A DNA stretch of 12,723 nt from Clostridia bacterium (lineage in GTDB: Bacteria > Bacillota > Clostridia > Oscillospirales > Butyricicoccaceae): the NCBI GenBank assembly GCA_017407765.1, contig JAFQVZ010000170.1:1-12723 (forward strand). The letters run 5' to 3'. A program made the translations under genes and the position numbers. How positions within the stretch are numbered: position 1 is the stretch's first letter; the number at the start of each line of letters is the position of its first letter. The notes below the pieces were generated by a model. The model did no database searches. It saw nothing but the letters and a program-made list of their open reading frames with translations, and was not told the DNA's origin. Below are positions 1 to 6,323 of the stretch, piece by piece.

Positions 1-129
1 TAATACGACAAGTTGAAAAAACCGCGCAAGTAATTCGGCTTTACAATTAAGTATGCAAAGTCGATTGATGGCTGTTTTTGAAGTTTTATGGAAGTAATTG
101 GACTGTGCTGGAGTGCATCGAAGAAGCTG

Positions 130-197
130 CTCTGTAGGTACTTAAGTTCGCGGCTTTGTTTATGTGCCTGCGACAGAGCCGAATCTACAGAGTTTTT
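130..197 (+). terminator. Plus-strand terminator-like stem with T run
   Basis: CTCTGTAG at 130-137 pairs perfectly with CTACAGAG at 185-192, and two more pairs (138-139 with 183-184, one of them G-U) extend it. Nested inside, 152-159 pairs with 173-180 through eight pairs including one U-G pair that forms only in plus-strand RNA. TTTTT follows directly at 193-197. The order stem then U tract fits an intrinsic terminator for a plus-strand transcript entering from the left edge. The large asymmetric interior is unusual for a plain terminator and could instead be the 3' domain of a structured RNA. Confidence 0.5.
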
Positions 198-210
198 ATA
201 AGGGAATAAA

Positions 211-275
211 AAGAGCCGCCCATATCTACGCAGCAAAGGTCGTGAAGACCGATGTACTATAGATATGCGCGGCTC
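211..275 (-). terminator. Long nested terminator of the LRR gene
   Basis: Positions 213-228 pair with 260-275, giving 15 base pairs with a single C-C mismatch (220/268). The enclosed 31 nt hold a small hairpin (GGTC 238-241 with GACC 247-250). Read on the minus strand, the stem is followed by a U-rich run TTTTTATT, the complement of about 205-212. It lies about 70 nt beyond the LRR stop codon at 347, with no other gene between, so it is the natural end of that transcript. The large structured loop is atypical. Confidence 0.7.
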
Positions 276-300
276 GGTGTTAAGTACTTATTAAGCTTAT

Positions 301-323
301 TCCGAAGCACCGAAAGCTTCGGA
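301..323 (-). other. Short perfect stem-loop after the LRR stop
   Basis: TCCGAAGC (301-308) and GCTTCGGA (316-323) form a perfect 8-bp stem with a 7-nt loop, 23 nt beyond the stop codon of the LRR gene. Neither side has a good T run, so by itself it is a weak terminator. It may protect the mRNA 3' end or pause polymerase before the main terminator at 211-275. Confidence 0.4.
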
Positions 324-346
324 TATTACATTTATAATTTAGAGGA

Positions 347-2485
347 TCATTCCAGTTCTTCATCCTCGTCAAAGAGGACCCAAGAGTCATCAGGAAGCTC
401 TTCATTGTAGTTTTCAGACGGAGGGACGCCCATATCTTTCCTTGTTCTGACGGCAGCGCCAAGGCTTTTGAGTGTATCTATACTTTCGTCGGAAAGTGAT
501 TCGCAGCCGTCGAAGGCGTTTTCTGTGATCTCGATGTCGGAACTCATGATAACAACCTCTTCGAGCGAGCGGCAGCCACTGAAGGCCAGGCCCTCGATGC
601 TCCTGACGCTTTCGGGGATGACCACCTTTCTGAGGGACGAGCAGCTTATGAAGCAGTCATAGGGGATCACCTTTATCCCTTCGGGAATGGTAACCTCCCT
701 AAGCTCCGGGCAGGCTGCAAAGGCGCTGGCACCGAAGAATCTGACGGTTTCGGGGATGATGATTTTTTTCATTTTATCGCAGCAGCGGAAGGCGGCATCT
801 TCGATGCGCTGGCAGCCATAGGGCAGTTCGATCTCGGTTATTTCGGCTTCGTGGAATGCCTCTTCGCCGATGATTTTTACACTCTTGGGAAGGGTTACGG
901 TGTCATCCGGATAGAACATATAATAGCGCACGGGAACTTCGGAGACATCCTCGGGCAGAGGTTCGGGCCTTCTGCCTTCTTCATATTCTGTATATTCGTC
1001 ATAATCCTCATATTCACCATAATCATCGATGTAGTTATCATCGTATTCATGAGCTATGGCATCTTGAGGCAGCTTGCCGCCGTGGCATTCAATGTGTTTA
1101 TCGGCAGAGAATGAACAGTATCCAAAGTCTATATCATTGCCATTCAGGAATACATCTCTGAGCTTTGTATAGCCAAATGCATATTTGCCAACCGATTTCA
1201 GAGTAGAAGGAAGAACGATCTTTTCGATGCAGCTGTTTTCAAATGCGGCTATTCCGATCTCTTCAAGGCCTTCGCAAAGGGTGAGCTCTTTGAGTTCCCA
1301 TGCAGAAATAAAGGCATTATTGCCGATGACCTTGATATTTCCGGGAATGGTCAGGCTTATGAGCTCCTGATTGAATGCCATCCAGCCATAAGGAACTTCG
1401 GTCATGCGATCAAGCTGATCTATCGAGTCGTAAGAGCATACGGAGCAAAGATCATTCGCGCTTATGGTTTTTCCCTCGGGAAGATATACGACAGTATTGC
1501 CGCAGAGGCGGAAAGCGGTGGGGTGGATAGAGGTCACGCTTTCCGGGATGGTCACCCACTGAAGGCTCTCGCATTGCATAAAGGTAAGCGGAGCGATCGC
1601 GCTGACAGTAGATGGAATAGTCATATCTTCAAGTCTTCGGCAGGTCAGGAATGCTCCGCCGCCAATCGTCTCAAGGCCTTCGGGAAGGTCGAAACGCTGG
1701 AGATTCGTGCAGAAAGTAAAAGCTTCTTCGCCAATATGCCTGAGTTTGCAGGGCACATTGATCTTTTCGAGGCTGTAGCAGCGGTGGAAGGCACGATTGC
1801 CTATAGATTCGAGACCGTCGGGAAGAGCAACTGTTTTAAGGCGCTCACATCTGTAAAAGGTCAGGTCTGCAATGGTTTTTACTCTTTCAGGTATGGCGAT
1901 GGATACGATGTTGCTGCACGAAAATGCTCCTTCACCGATGCTTTCGAGGCTGTCGGGAAGAAGGATCTCTTTAGACTCGGTAAAAGAAAATGCCATCGGT
2001 CCAATGGTTTTAAGCCCCTCCGGAAGGCTGAGCTTCTTTATACAGCAGCCTGAGAAGGCACTGTCGCCGATAGATTCGATCCTGCCCTCAAACTTTACTG
2101 ATGCGAGATCACGGCATCCGTTAAAACAGTTTTGAGGAATAGATCTAATTTTATGGGGAATGTTTATGGTTTTAAGGCCATAGCAGTCCAAAAAAGCTCC
2201 CTCACCGAGTTCCTCCAGATTTTCGGGAAGTTCGACTGATTTAAGTGCCGAGCAGGAGAAAAATGCCTTTTCGCCGATGACTTTAAGACTTTTGGGGAGA
2301 GTGACAGAGCGGATATTCAAAAAGGCAAATGCATTCTTGCCGATGATTTCGACACCTTCGGGGATAACGAGCGAATAGAAGTCATCGCGTATATCATAGC
2401 TGAAAAGCCCTGCTCTTTTGACCATATCATGGGTTATCTCAACAGCACCTCCGGGAACGGGGAATATAAACTCCAGTTTATTCAT
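347..2485 (-). CDS. BspA-like leucine-rich-repeat protein (LRR_5 type)
   Basis: A 712-residue protein made almost wholly of repeats of about 23 residues with the LRR_5/BspA pattern, in which phrases such as LPEGLKTIG and AF..C..L recur. One long array covers roughly residues 35-340, a shorter one 370-470, and a third 527-665. Between the last two lies an acidic hinge (about 479-511) dominated by D, E and Y. The tail (about 690-712) is also acidic. I see no signal peptide, membrane anchor, LPXTG or dockerin, unlike surface BspA proteins, so a cytoplasmic scaffold or binding role is as likely as a surface one. The start is supported by AAGGAG eight bases upstream and a strong promoter at 2521-2549. 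The binding partner cannot be inferred. The family call is firm; the function is unknown. Confidence 0.9.
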   Translation of the reverse strand: MNKLEFIFPVPGGAVEITHDMVKRAGLFSYDIRDDFYSLVIPEGVEIIGKNAFAFLNIRSVTLPKSLKVIGEKAFFSCSALKSVELPENLEELGEGAFLDCYGLKTINIPHKIRSIPQNCFNGCRDLASVKFEGRIESIGDSAFSGCCIKKLSLPEGLKTIGPMAFSFTESKEILLPDSLESIGEGAFSCSNIVSIAIPERVKTIADLTFYRCERLKTVALPDGLESIGNRAFHRCYSLEKINVPCKLRHIGEEAFTFCTNLQRFDLPEGLETIGGGAFLTCRRLEDMTIPSTVSAIAPLTFMQCESLQWVTIPESVTSIHPTAFRLCGNTVVYLPEGKTISANDLCSVCSYDSIDQLDRMTEVPYGWMAFNQELISLTIPGNIKVIGNNAFISAWELKELTLCEGLEEIGIAAFENSCIEKIVLPSTLKSVGKYAFGYTKLRDVFLNGNDIDFGYCSFSADKHIECHGGKLPQDAIAHEYDDNYIDDYGEYEDYDEYTEYEEGRRPEPLPEDVSEVPVRYYMFYPDDTVTLPKSVKIIGEEAFHEAEITEIELPYGCQRIEDAAFRCCDKMKKIIIPETVRFFGASAFAACPELREVTIPEGIKVIPYDCFISCSSLRKVVIPESVRSIEGLAFSGCRSLEEVVIMSSDIEITENAFDGCESLSDESIDTLKSLGAAVRTRKDMGVPPSENYNEELPDDSWVLFDEDEELE

Positions 2486-2520
2486 AGGATCAACTCCTTA
2501 GTGATTTGTTCTGTATCAAG

Positions 2521-2549
2521 ATTATACTGCGAAAGGGTGAACGGGTCAA
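2521..2549 (-). promoter_or_regulatory. Promoter of the LRR gene
   Basis: On the minus strand TTGACC (2549-2544) is followed by a 17-bp spacer and TATAAT (2526-2521), a near-perfect sigma-A promoter 35 bases upstream of the LRR start codon. It lies downstream of the terminator of the preceding transporter gene, so the LRR gene is an independent unit. Confidence 0.75.
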
Positions 2550-2583
2550 AGAATAAATTGTAGCTTATATGTCCTAATGACAG

Positions 2584-2611
2584 AAAAATCCCCGTACAGA
2601 TAAGTACGGGG
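2584..2611 (-). terminator. Terminator of the DMT transporter gene
   Basis: CCCCGTAC (2590-2597) and GTACGGGG (2604-2611) form a perfect 8-bp stem with a 6-nt loop. On the minus strand it is followed by ATTTTT (complement of 2584-2589). It begins 7 nt past the stop codon at 2619. Confidence 0.85.
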
Positions 2612-2618
2612 ATAAATA

Positions 2619-3461
2619 TCAGATATTGAGCAGAACCAGCGATACCAGAATGGCGCCCATTGCGATCCACTGTGTCTTGCGAAGCTTTTCTTTAAAGAAG
2701 AGCACGCCAACAATGGTGATGAGCATTATGGTGGCTACCGCGCGTGTGGGATAAACGATGATAGCGGGGAGCGACTGAACAGCCTTAAGGGTAAAACGCG
2801 AGCTGAGGAAGTTGGGGATGCCGATAAGAGAACCGAAGATCAGCTCATTCATTCCAAACTTCTCCTTGTTTTTCAGGGAAACGGTTGTGCAGATGACTAC
2901 CGCTGCCGCAAATGTCCAGAAAAGGAAGTTGGACGACAGATCGGGGTTGCCGATCTCACCGAATACCTTCGAGCCCGAGCTTGCGCCGCCCTCGGCAAAC
3001 AGCAGAGCGATCAGGATACCCATCGAACCTACTTTGAGGCCGTGGCCTTTGTCATAATTCATCATGACGATGGCGGCTATAGCGATCGCCGAACCTATAA
3101 GCTGAACGGCACGGGGCTGTTCACCGAAGAAGGCAACCGACAGAGCAAAGGGGATAAGCAGGCCGCCGACTTTGGAGAAGATGGACGACAGAACGACACC
3201 GTTAGATTCCATACCCTTCTGGTTAAGGATAAGGGCAAGGAAGAAGAAAAGGCCGTTTATAAGGCCGAGGCCAAGGGTGAGAGCAGCGCCGTCAGCCTTT
3301 GGCATGACATTGCCAAAACCCATTGCAAGGCCGGAAAGAAACATACAGATGAAATAATTGACCGACAGCATGCTGGTACGGCCCTTTACGCGTCCCTGGC
3401 TGAAACGCATAACGAGGGCGATCATAGCGCTGGTTACGATCGAAAGAACGAGATATAACAT
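2619..3461 (-). CDS. DMT-superfamily (EamA-like) transporter
   Basis: A 280-residue, almost entirely hydrophobic protein with about ten predicted membrane segments in two similar halves, the usual length and build of EamA/DrugE drug and metabolite transporters. Family-like features include a loop with a Gly-Glu turn near residues 112-114 (FFGEQP) and, at the matching place in the second half, a loop with FFKEKL before the last helix. It sits in the cytoplasmic membrane and should move a small metabolite, either in or out; the substrate cannot be told. The start has GAGAGGA eight bases upstream and an extended -10 promoter. It stands alone between the ychF terminator and its own terminator. 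The superfamily is confident and the subfamily is not. Confidence 0.85.
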   Translation of the reverse strand: MLYLVLSIVTSAMIALVMRFSQGRVKGRTSMLSVNYFICMFLSGLAMGFGNVMPKADGAALTLGLGLINGLFFFLALILNQKGMESNGVVLSSIFSKVGGLLIPFALSVAFFGEQPRAVQLIGSAIAIAAIVMMNYDKGHGLKVGSMGILIALLFAEGGASSGSKVFGEIGNPDLSSNFLFWTFAAAVVICTTVSLKNKEKFGMNELIFGSLIGIPNFLSSRFTLKAVQSLPAIIVYPTRAVATIMLITIVGVLFFKEKLRKTQWIAMGAILVSLVLLNI

Positions 3462-3495
3462 ATCTTTTTTCCTCTCTTTTTATAATCCGTCGATA

Positions 3496-3524
3496 ATTAT
3501 ACCACGCGTAGTTGCGCAGGGCAA
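3496..3524 (-). promoter_or_regulatory. Promoter of the DMT transporter gene
   Basis: On the minus strand TTGCCC (3524-3519) is followed by a 17-bp spacer and TATAAT (3501-3496). TG is placed one base before the -10, making it an extended -10. It lies immediately after the ychF terminator and about 35 nt before the transporter start codon. Confidence 0.7.
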
Positions 3525-3528
3525 CAAT

Positions 3529-3554
3529 AAAAGCTCCCCACATGGGGAGCTTTT
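3529..3554 (-). terminator. Terminator of ychF
   Basis: AAAAGCTCCCC (3529-3539) and GGGGAGCTTTT (3544-3554) form a perfect 11-bp stem with a 4-nt loop, with T-rich flanks on both strands, so it can act in both directions. On the minus strand it lies about 15 nt beyond the outer copy of the ychF 3' end. It therefore looks like the original ychF terminator, now displaced from the working stop codon by about 180 bp. Confidence 0.85.
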
Positions 3555-3570
3555 AGATTTAAATATCAGA

Positions 3571-3609
3571 CGTTAAATCTGAACAGAACGACATCGCCGT
3601 CCTTGCATG
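3571..3609 (-). pseudogene. Duplicated 3' end of ychF (outer remnant)
   Basis: Positions 3571-3604 match 3741-3774 at 33 of 34 bases, and with one extra base (3605) the match continues through CATG. On the minus strand the segment still encodes the last eleven residues of YchF (DGDVVLFRFNV) and its own stop, TGA. The single mismatch within the match is synonymous (Phe TTC or TTT), and the final Val codon and stop differ only silently (GTC TGA here, GTA TAA in the working gene). It has no start codon in frame and is not a gene. It is either the ancestral gene end or a copy of it. Confidence 0.8.
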
Positions 3610-3740
3610 GCCCCAAAAAATCTTCGATTTTGCGGGGACCCCTCGGATTTAATAGATTTGCGGCGAGTGAATCGCCTGCAAATCATGCGCCGTCATTCTG
3701 GCCGACGGCGAACGTCATTACGTACGGCGAACAAGTTATA
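3610..3740. repeat. Hairpin-rich insert between two ychF 3' ends
   Basis: This stretch of about 130 bp separates the two copies of the ychF terminus. It holds three stem-loops: 3611-3637 (CCCC plus AAAATC paired with GATTTT plus GGGG, with a 2x2 internal loop), 3655-3684 (12 bp with one bulged T and a GTGAA loop) and 3688-3710 (7 bp). It also has a 9-bp direct repeat ACGGCGAAC (3705-3713 and 3724-3732). No ORF of note lies wholly inside. The composition resembles dispersed palindromic intergenic repeats of the REP or MITE kind. Copies elsewhere in the genome cannot be checked here, so the assignment is tentative. Confidence 0.5.
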
Positions 3741-4833
3741 CGTTGAATCTGAACAGAACGACATCGCCGTCCTTCATGACGTATTCCTTGCCTTCGCTGC
3801 GGACAAGGCCCTTTTCCTTTGCCAGTGCAAAGGAGCCGCACTCCATCAGCTGATCGAAATGAACGATCTCGGCACGGATAAAGCCGCGCTCGAAGTCGCT
3901 GTGGATCTTGCCTGCAGCGCCGGGAGCCTTTGTGCCGCGTGTGATGGTCCATGCTCTGACCTCGGGTTCGCCTGCTGTCAGGTAGGAAATGAGGCCCAGA
4001 CGCTCGTAGGAGAGGGTGATGAGGCGGTCGAGGCCCGACTTCTCAAAGCCCAGCTCGCTGAGGAACTCGGTCTTCTCTTCACGGGTCATGCCGGCCATCT
4101 CGGCTTCCATGCTTGCGCAGATGGGGAGGACGTCGCTGCCTTCCTCGAGAGCGAACCCCTTGACAGCCATATAACCGGGGTCGTTCTCATAGTCGCCTGC
4201 CAGCTGCTCGTCACTCATGTTGGCAGCATAGATAACGGGCTTGTCGGTGAGGAGGTCGACTGTTTCGATGATCTCCTTATCCTCGGGGCTGCACTCGAAT
4301 GTGCGTGCTCTCAGGCCCTGCTCGAGGTGAGCCTTAAGGTCCTTGAGCAGAGCTACTTCGCCGAGATACTTCTTGTCGCCCTTAGCCAGCTTTTCGGTCT
4401 TATCAATGCGGCGCTCGAGCATTTCGATATCGGAGAAGATAAGCTCGAGATTGATCGTTTCGATGTCGCGCAGGGGATTGATAGAGCCGTCTACATGGAT
4501 GATATTGTCATCATTAAAGCATCTTACAACATGTACGATGGCATCTACCTGACGGATGTGCGAGAGGAATTTGTTGCCAAGGCCCTCACCCTGAGATGCG
4601 CCCTTAACGAGGCCGGCGATATCGACGAACTCGATGATAGCGGGGGTGATCTTCTTGGGGTTATAGATCTTTGCCAGGTCGTCCAGCCTCGAATCGGGGA
4701 CGGGAACGATGCCTACATTGGGGTCGATAGTGCAGAAGGGATAGTTGGCTGCCTGAGCGTTGCCGCTGTCGGTCAGCGCATTGAAGAGGGTGCTCTTGCC
4801 TACATTAGGCAGGCCGACGATACCAAGTTTCAT
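3736..4833 (-). CDS. ychF: Redox-regulated ATPase/GTPase YchF (OLA1 family)
   Basis: A 365-residue, full-length YchF of the Obg-like TRAFAC class. The protein binds ATP in preference to GTP and associates with ribosomes in the cytoplasm; it has been linked to stress and translation control in other bacteria. Visible motifs are the P-loop GLPNVGKST at residues 7-15, the switch II motif DIAG at 71-74 followed by GLGNKF, the base-recognition motif NMSD at 205-208, a central helical domain (about 125-200), and a C-terminal TGS domain (about 281-364) ending DGDVVLFRFNV. The start is fixed by AGGAAA seven bases upstream and matches the invariant family N-terminus. The gene has a strong promoter. 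Its 3' end is duplicated downstream (3571-3609), so the mRNA probably runs through a structured insert before terminating. Confidence 0.97.
   Translation of the reverse strand: MKLGIVGLPNVGKSTLFNALTDSGNAQAANYPFCTIDPNVGIVPVPDSRLDDLAKIYNPKKITPAIIEFVDIAGLVKGASQGEGLGNKFLSHIRQVDAIVHVVRCFNDDNIIHVDGSINPLRDIETINLELIFSDIEMLERRIDKTEKLAKGDKKYLGEVALLKDLKAHLEQGLRARTFECSPEDKEIIETVDLLTDKPVIYAANMSDEQLAGDYENDPGYMAVKGFALEEGSDVLPICASMEAEMAGMTREEKTEFLSELGFEKSGLDRLITLSYERLGLISYLTAGEPEVRAWTITRGTKAPGAAGKIHSDFERGFIRAEIVHFDQLMECGSFALAKEKGLVRSEGKEYVMKDGDVVLFRFNV
3741..3778 (-). repeat. Inner copy of ychF 3'-end direct repeat
   Basis: This is the copy inside the working ychF gene, coding for the YchF C-terminus up to the Val codon. 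It is the direct-repeat partner of 3571-3609, offset by exactly 170 bp over the 34-bp core. Confidence 0.8.
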
Positions 4834-4883
4834 ATGTATATTTCCTTTCGGGATGATATTTTTTATTATTACGCTAATATTTA

Positions 4884-4912
4884 ATTATACAGTATATAAA
4901 CCTCTATTTCAA
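4884..4912 (-). promoter_or_regulatory. Promoter of ychF
   Basis: On the minus strand TTGAAA (4912-4907), a 17-bp spacer and TATAAT (4889-4884) form a strong sigma-A promoter about 50 nt upstream of the ychF start. The -35 begins only 6 bp past the stop of the upstream acetyltransferase gene. No terminator is visible between them, so some read-through into ychF is possible. Confidence 0.75.
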
Positions 4913-4918
4913 GCTGTC

Positions 4919-5422
4919 TTACAGCAGGTTTTTAGTATAAATCAGCATTTCATATACCGAACCGTCGCGGGGGTCGGTCTTTTGCTCACTTCCGGTGAGT
5001 GCGAATCCGCATTTTTCAGCCAGGCTCACTGAGGCAAGGTTTTCTGCCCGTGTAGTATAAATAAATGTATCGGCACCGGCTTCTTTTGCCATGTCAAGCA
5101 GCAGATGAACCACTTGTCTGCCATAGCCGTGACCTGCATAACCAAGGCCAATGGCAATGCCGGAATCTTCGGCAGTGTGTTCGTCGGTCATTTTAAAACC
5201 GGCAAAACCGATAGGCATATCATCGAGGCACACCAGCCAGCCATAGTTGTTTTCCTGATAGGCAATGGTTTTCTCTATGCGGATCTTGGCCTCATCAGAG
5301 CTTTCGGTAACCTTCCAAAGCATATACTTTGCCGTTTCTGGCTTTGACCAAACATTTTTGTACATGGCTTCCCAGTCTTCAAAGACAGCTTTGCGGAGAG
5401 ATATGTCAGCCTTCGATGCCAT
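4919..5422 (-). CDS. GNAT-family N-acetyltransferase (RimJ/RimL-like)
   Basis: A 167-residue GNAT fold protein that should transfer an acetyl group from acetyl-CoA to an amine on a small molecule or protein. The acetyl-CoA binding motif A is at about residues 88-112, with the GYAGHGYGRQ loop (94-103). The family signature NLASVSLAEKCGF follows at 128-140. The first strand, ISLRKAVFEDWEAM, is typical of the RimJ/RimL-like branch. I start it at 5422 rather than at the longer ORF start 5479. GGTGA lies five bases before this ATG, homology begins right after it, and the longer version would overlap its neighbour by 74 bases. With this start it overlaps the end of the DUF1292 gene by 17 bp, so the two are probably translationally coupled. 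The substrate is unknown. Confidence 0.85.
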   Translation of the reverse strand: MASKADISLRKAVFEDWEAMYKNVWSKPETAKYMLWKVTESSDEAKIRIEKTIAYQENNYGWLVCLDDMPIGFAGFKMTDEHTAEDSGIAIGLGYAGHGYGRQVVHLLLDMAKEAGADTFIYTTRAENLASVSLAEKCGFALTGSEQKTDPRDGSVYEMLIYTKNLL

Positions 5423-5657
5423 ACATTTCACCGTATGTTTCGACAAACAGGGCAAACACACCCTCAAGGATATCTTCATCTTCTATTGTCGAATAGGTGC
5501 CGTCTTCCTCTTCGTGCATGATAAAGACTTCGGCTCCGTCATCTACCGGCAGCATGATGGCATAGAACTCGTCTTCGTATTCAACGGTCTGGACTACTTC
5601 AAGCTCGAACTCTTCGCCGTCGTCGGCTGTAAATCTTACGATGATGCTGTTATCCAT
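5406..5657 (-). CDS. DUF1292 family protein (YrzB-like)
   Basis: An 83-residue acidic protein of the DUF1292 family, widespread in Firmicutes and of unknown function. It shows the family layout: an N-terminal beta-rich part with DDGEEFELEVVQTVEYEDEF, a middle strand (YAIMLPVDDG), and the closing acidic helix near DEDILEGVFALF. No signal peptide or membrane segment is present, so it is cytoplasmic. The start is supported by GGAGGT seven bases upstream and a perfect promoter. In many Firmicutes DUF1292 genes lie near ruvX and alaS; here the partner is instead an overlapping acetyltransferase gene. The family call is good and the role unknown. Confidence 0.85.
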   Translation of the reverse strand: MDNSIIVRFTADDGEEFELEVVQTVEYEDEFYAIMLPVDDGAEVFIMHEEEDGTYSTIEDEDILEGVFALFVETYGEMYGIEG

Positions 5658-5701
5658 AAAAATACCTCCATTTGATCCTATGCCTGTTATTATACATTTT
5701 G

Positions 5702-5730
5702 ATTATACTTTGGTGCGGCTTCAATGTCAA
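5702..5730 (-). promoter_or_regulatory. Consensus promoter of the DUF1292-GNAT unit
   Basis: On the minus strand TTGACA (5730-5725), a 17-bp spacer and TATAAT (5707-5702) match the sigma-A consensus exactly. A second TATAAT lies at 5694-5689 but has no matching -35. The transcript would begin about 40 nt before the DUF1292 start. Confidence 0.8.
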
Positions 5731-5783
5731 ACCATCGGTATATTCTGCATTGACCCGGGCATAATAGCGGAAGGTGATGTTCT

Positions 5784-6254
5784 ATGAAAAACAGAAATAT
5801 CGGATATTATATTCTTTTTATCCTGATCCCGGTTTCGGTAGGCGGGATAGGAGGGTTCTTCACACAGCTGTCTATGGACCGGTTCAATGCCCTTGAAAAG
5901 CCCTTTTTTCAGCCGCCGGAGATCGTCTTTCCTATAGTATGGACGGTTTTATATGTATTAATGGGCATTGGTATGGCAAGGGTGTGGCTCAGCGGCAGCC
6001 CCATCAGGCGCGATGCCTTTAATTTCTATGCTTTGCAGATAACAGCGAACTTTATATGGACACTGCTGTTTTTCGTAATGGAGATGCGTCTGAGCGCATT
6101 TCTGTGGCTGCTTCTTCTGATAATATTGGTAGGTATAATGACAAGACTGTTCTGGAGAGCCGACAGTCTTGCGGGAAAGCTCCAGCTGCCATATCTGGCC
6201 TGGAGTGTGTTTGCGGCTGTTCTCAATCTGGCTGTGTGGTATCTCAATAGATGA
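5784..6254 (+). CDS. tspO: TspO/MBR family membrane protein
   Basis: A 156-residue protein with five predicted membrane helices, the standard size and topology of TspO, the bacterial relative of the mitochondrial translocator protein. Members bind porphyrins and related ligands and have been tied to tetrapyrrole handling and stress. Family marks are the PFFQPP segment at 40-45, W53 followed by LYVLMGIGMARVW, NFIW at 89-92, and the last helix PYLAWSVFAAVLNLAVW (136-152). The start has AAGGTGA six bases upstream. It is transcribed divergently from the DUF1292 unit and has its own terminator, so it stands alone. I found no clear promoter; CATAAT at 5760-5765 is a possible -10 without a good -35. 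The substrate is not evident from the neighbours. Confidence 0.93.
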   Translation: MKNRNIGYYILFILIPVSVGGIGGFFTQLSMDRFNALEKPFFQPPEIVFPIVWTVLYVLMGIGMARVWLSGSPIRRDAFNFYALQITANFIWTLLFFVMEMRLSAFLWLLLLIILVGIMTRLFWRADSLAGKLQLPYLAWSVFAAVLNLAVWYLNR

Positions 6255-6255
6255 T

Positions 6256-6290
6256 AAAGGGCCTGTTTCTCGCTGCGGAACAGGCCTTTT
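6256..6290 (+). terminator. Terminator of tspO
   Basis: GGCCTGTTTC (6260-6269) pairs with GGAACAGGCC (6277-6286), including one wobble pair, around a 7-nt loop. TTTT follows at 6287-6290 and pairs back weakly to the A run at 6256-6258. It begins just after the tspO stop codon. Confidence 0.85.
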
Positions 6291-6294
6291 CGTA

Positions 6295-6323
6295 TTGCTT
6301 AAGGGATGAAAATGTGTTATTAT
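6295..6323 (+). promoter_or_regulatory. Candidate promoter of the regulator-kinase-htrA operon
   Basis: TTGCTT (6295-6300), a 17-bp spacer and TATTAT (6318-6323), with TG one base before the -10, make a plausible extended -10 promoter. A second TATAAT at 6360-6365 lacks a good -35 and could be an activator-dependent start. The AT-rich 6295-6429 leader is the only place in the operon with room for a main promoter and regulator binding sites. Confidence 0.4.

Larger units (their letters stand above)
1..346. other. Gene-free left edge with structured RNA signals
   Basis: I see no convincing protein gene here. The plus strand has one 37-codon ORF (88-201), but it has no good ribosome site and runs through a hairpin, so I do not call it. 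The stretch is rich in inverted repeats: a plus-strand stem ending in a T run (130-197), a long minus-strand stem (213-275) and a short perfect stem (301-323). It could be the 3' end of an RNA gene or the 3' UTR of a gene left of the window, facing the 3' UTR of the minus-strand LRR gene. Confidence 0.5.

Noticed and set aside
15..43. Possible minus-strand terminator at the left edge
   Set aside because: The stem has only three strong pairs plus A-U and wobble pairs and a large loop; too weak to call despite the T run.
88..201. 37-codon plus-strand ORF at the left edge
   Set aside because: It has no ribosome site, odd composition with many Cys, and lies across a terminator-like stem, so it is more likely chance.
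1523..2053. 176-codon plus-strand ORF inside the LRR gene
   Set aside because: It is an antisense product of the repetitive LRR sequence, with no start signals.
2482..2670. 62-codon minus-strand ORF between the transporter and the LRR gene
   Set aside because: It overlaps the transporter end, runs through that gene's terminator and covers the LRR promoter; the product matches nothing I recognise.
3607..4884. 425-codon plus-strand ORF opposite ychF
   Set aside because: It is the antisense shadow of the clearly recognised ychF gene, has no ribosome site, and its product resembles no family.
5423..5479. Longer start for the acetyltransferase
   Set aside because: The extra 19 residues lie wholly within the DUF1292 gene, have no family match, and the internal ATG at 5422 has a good ribosome site.
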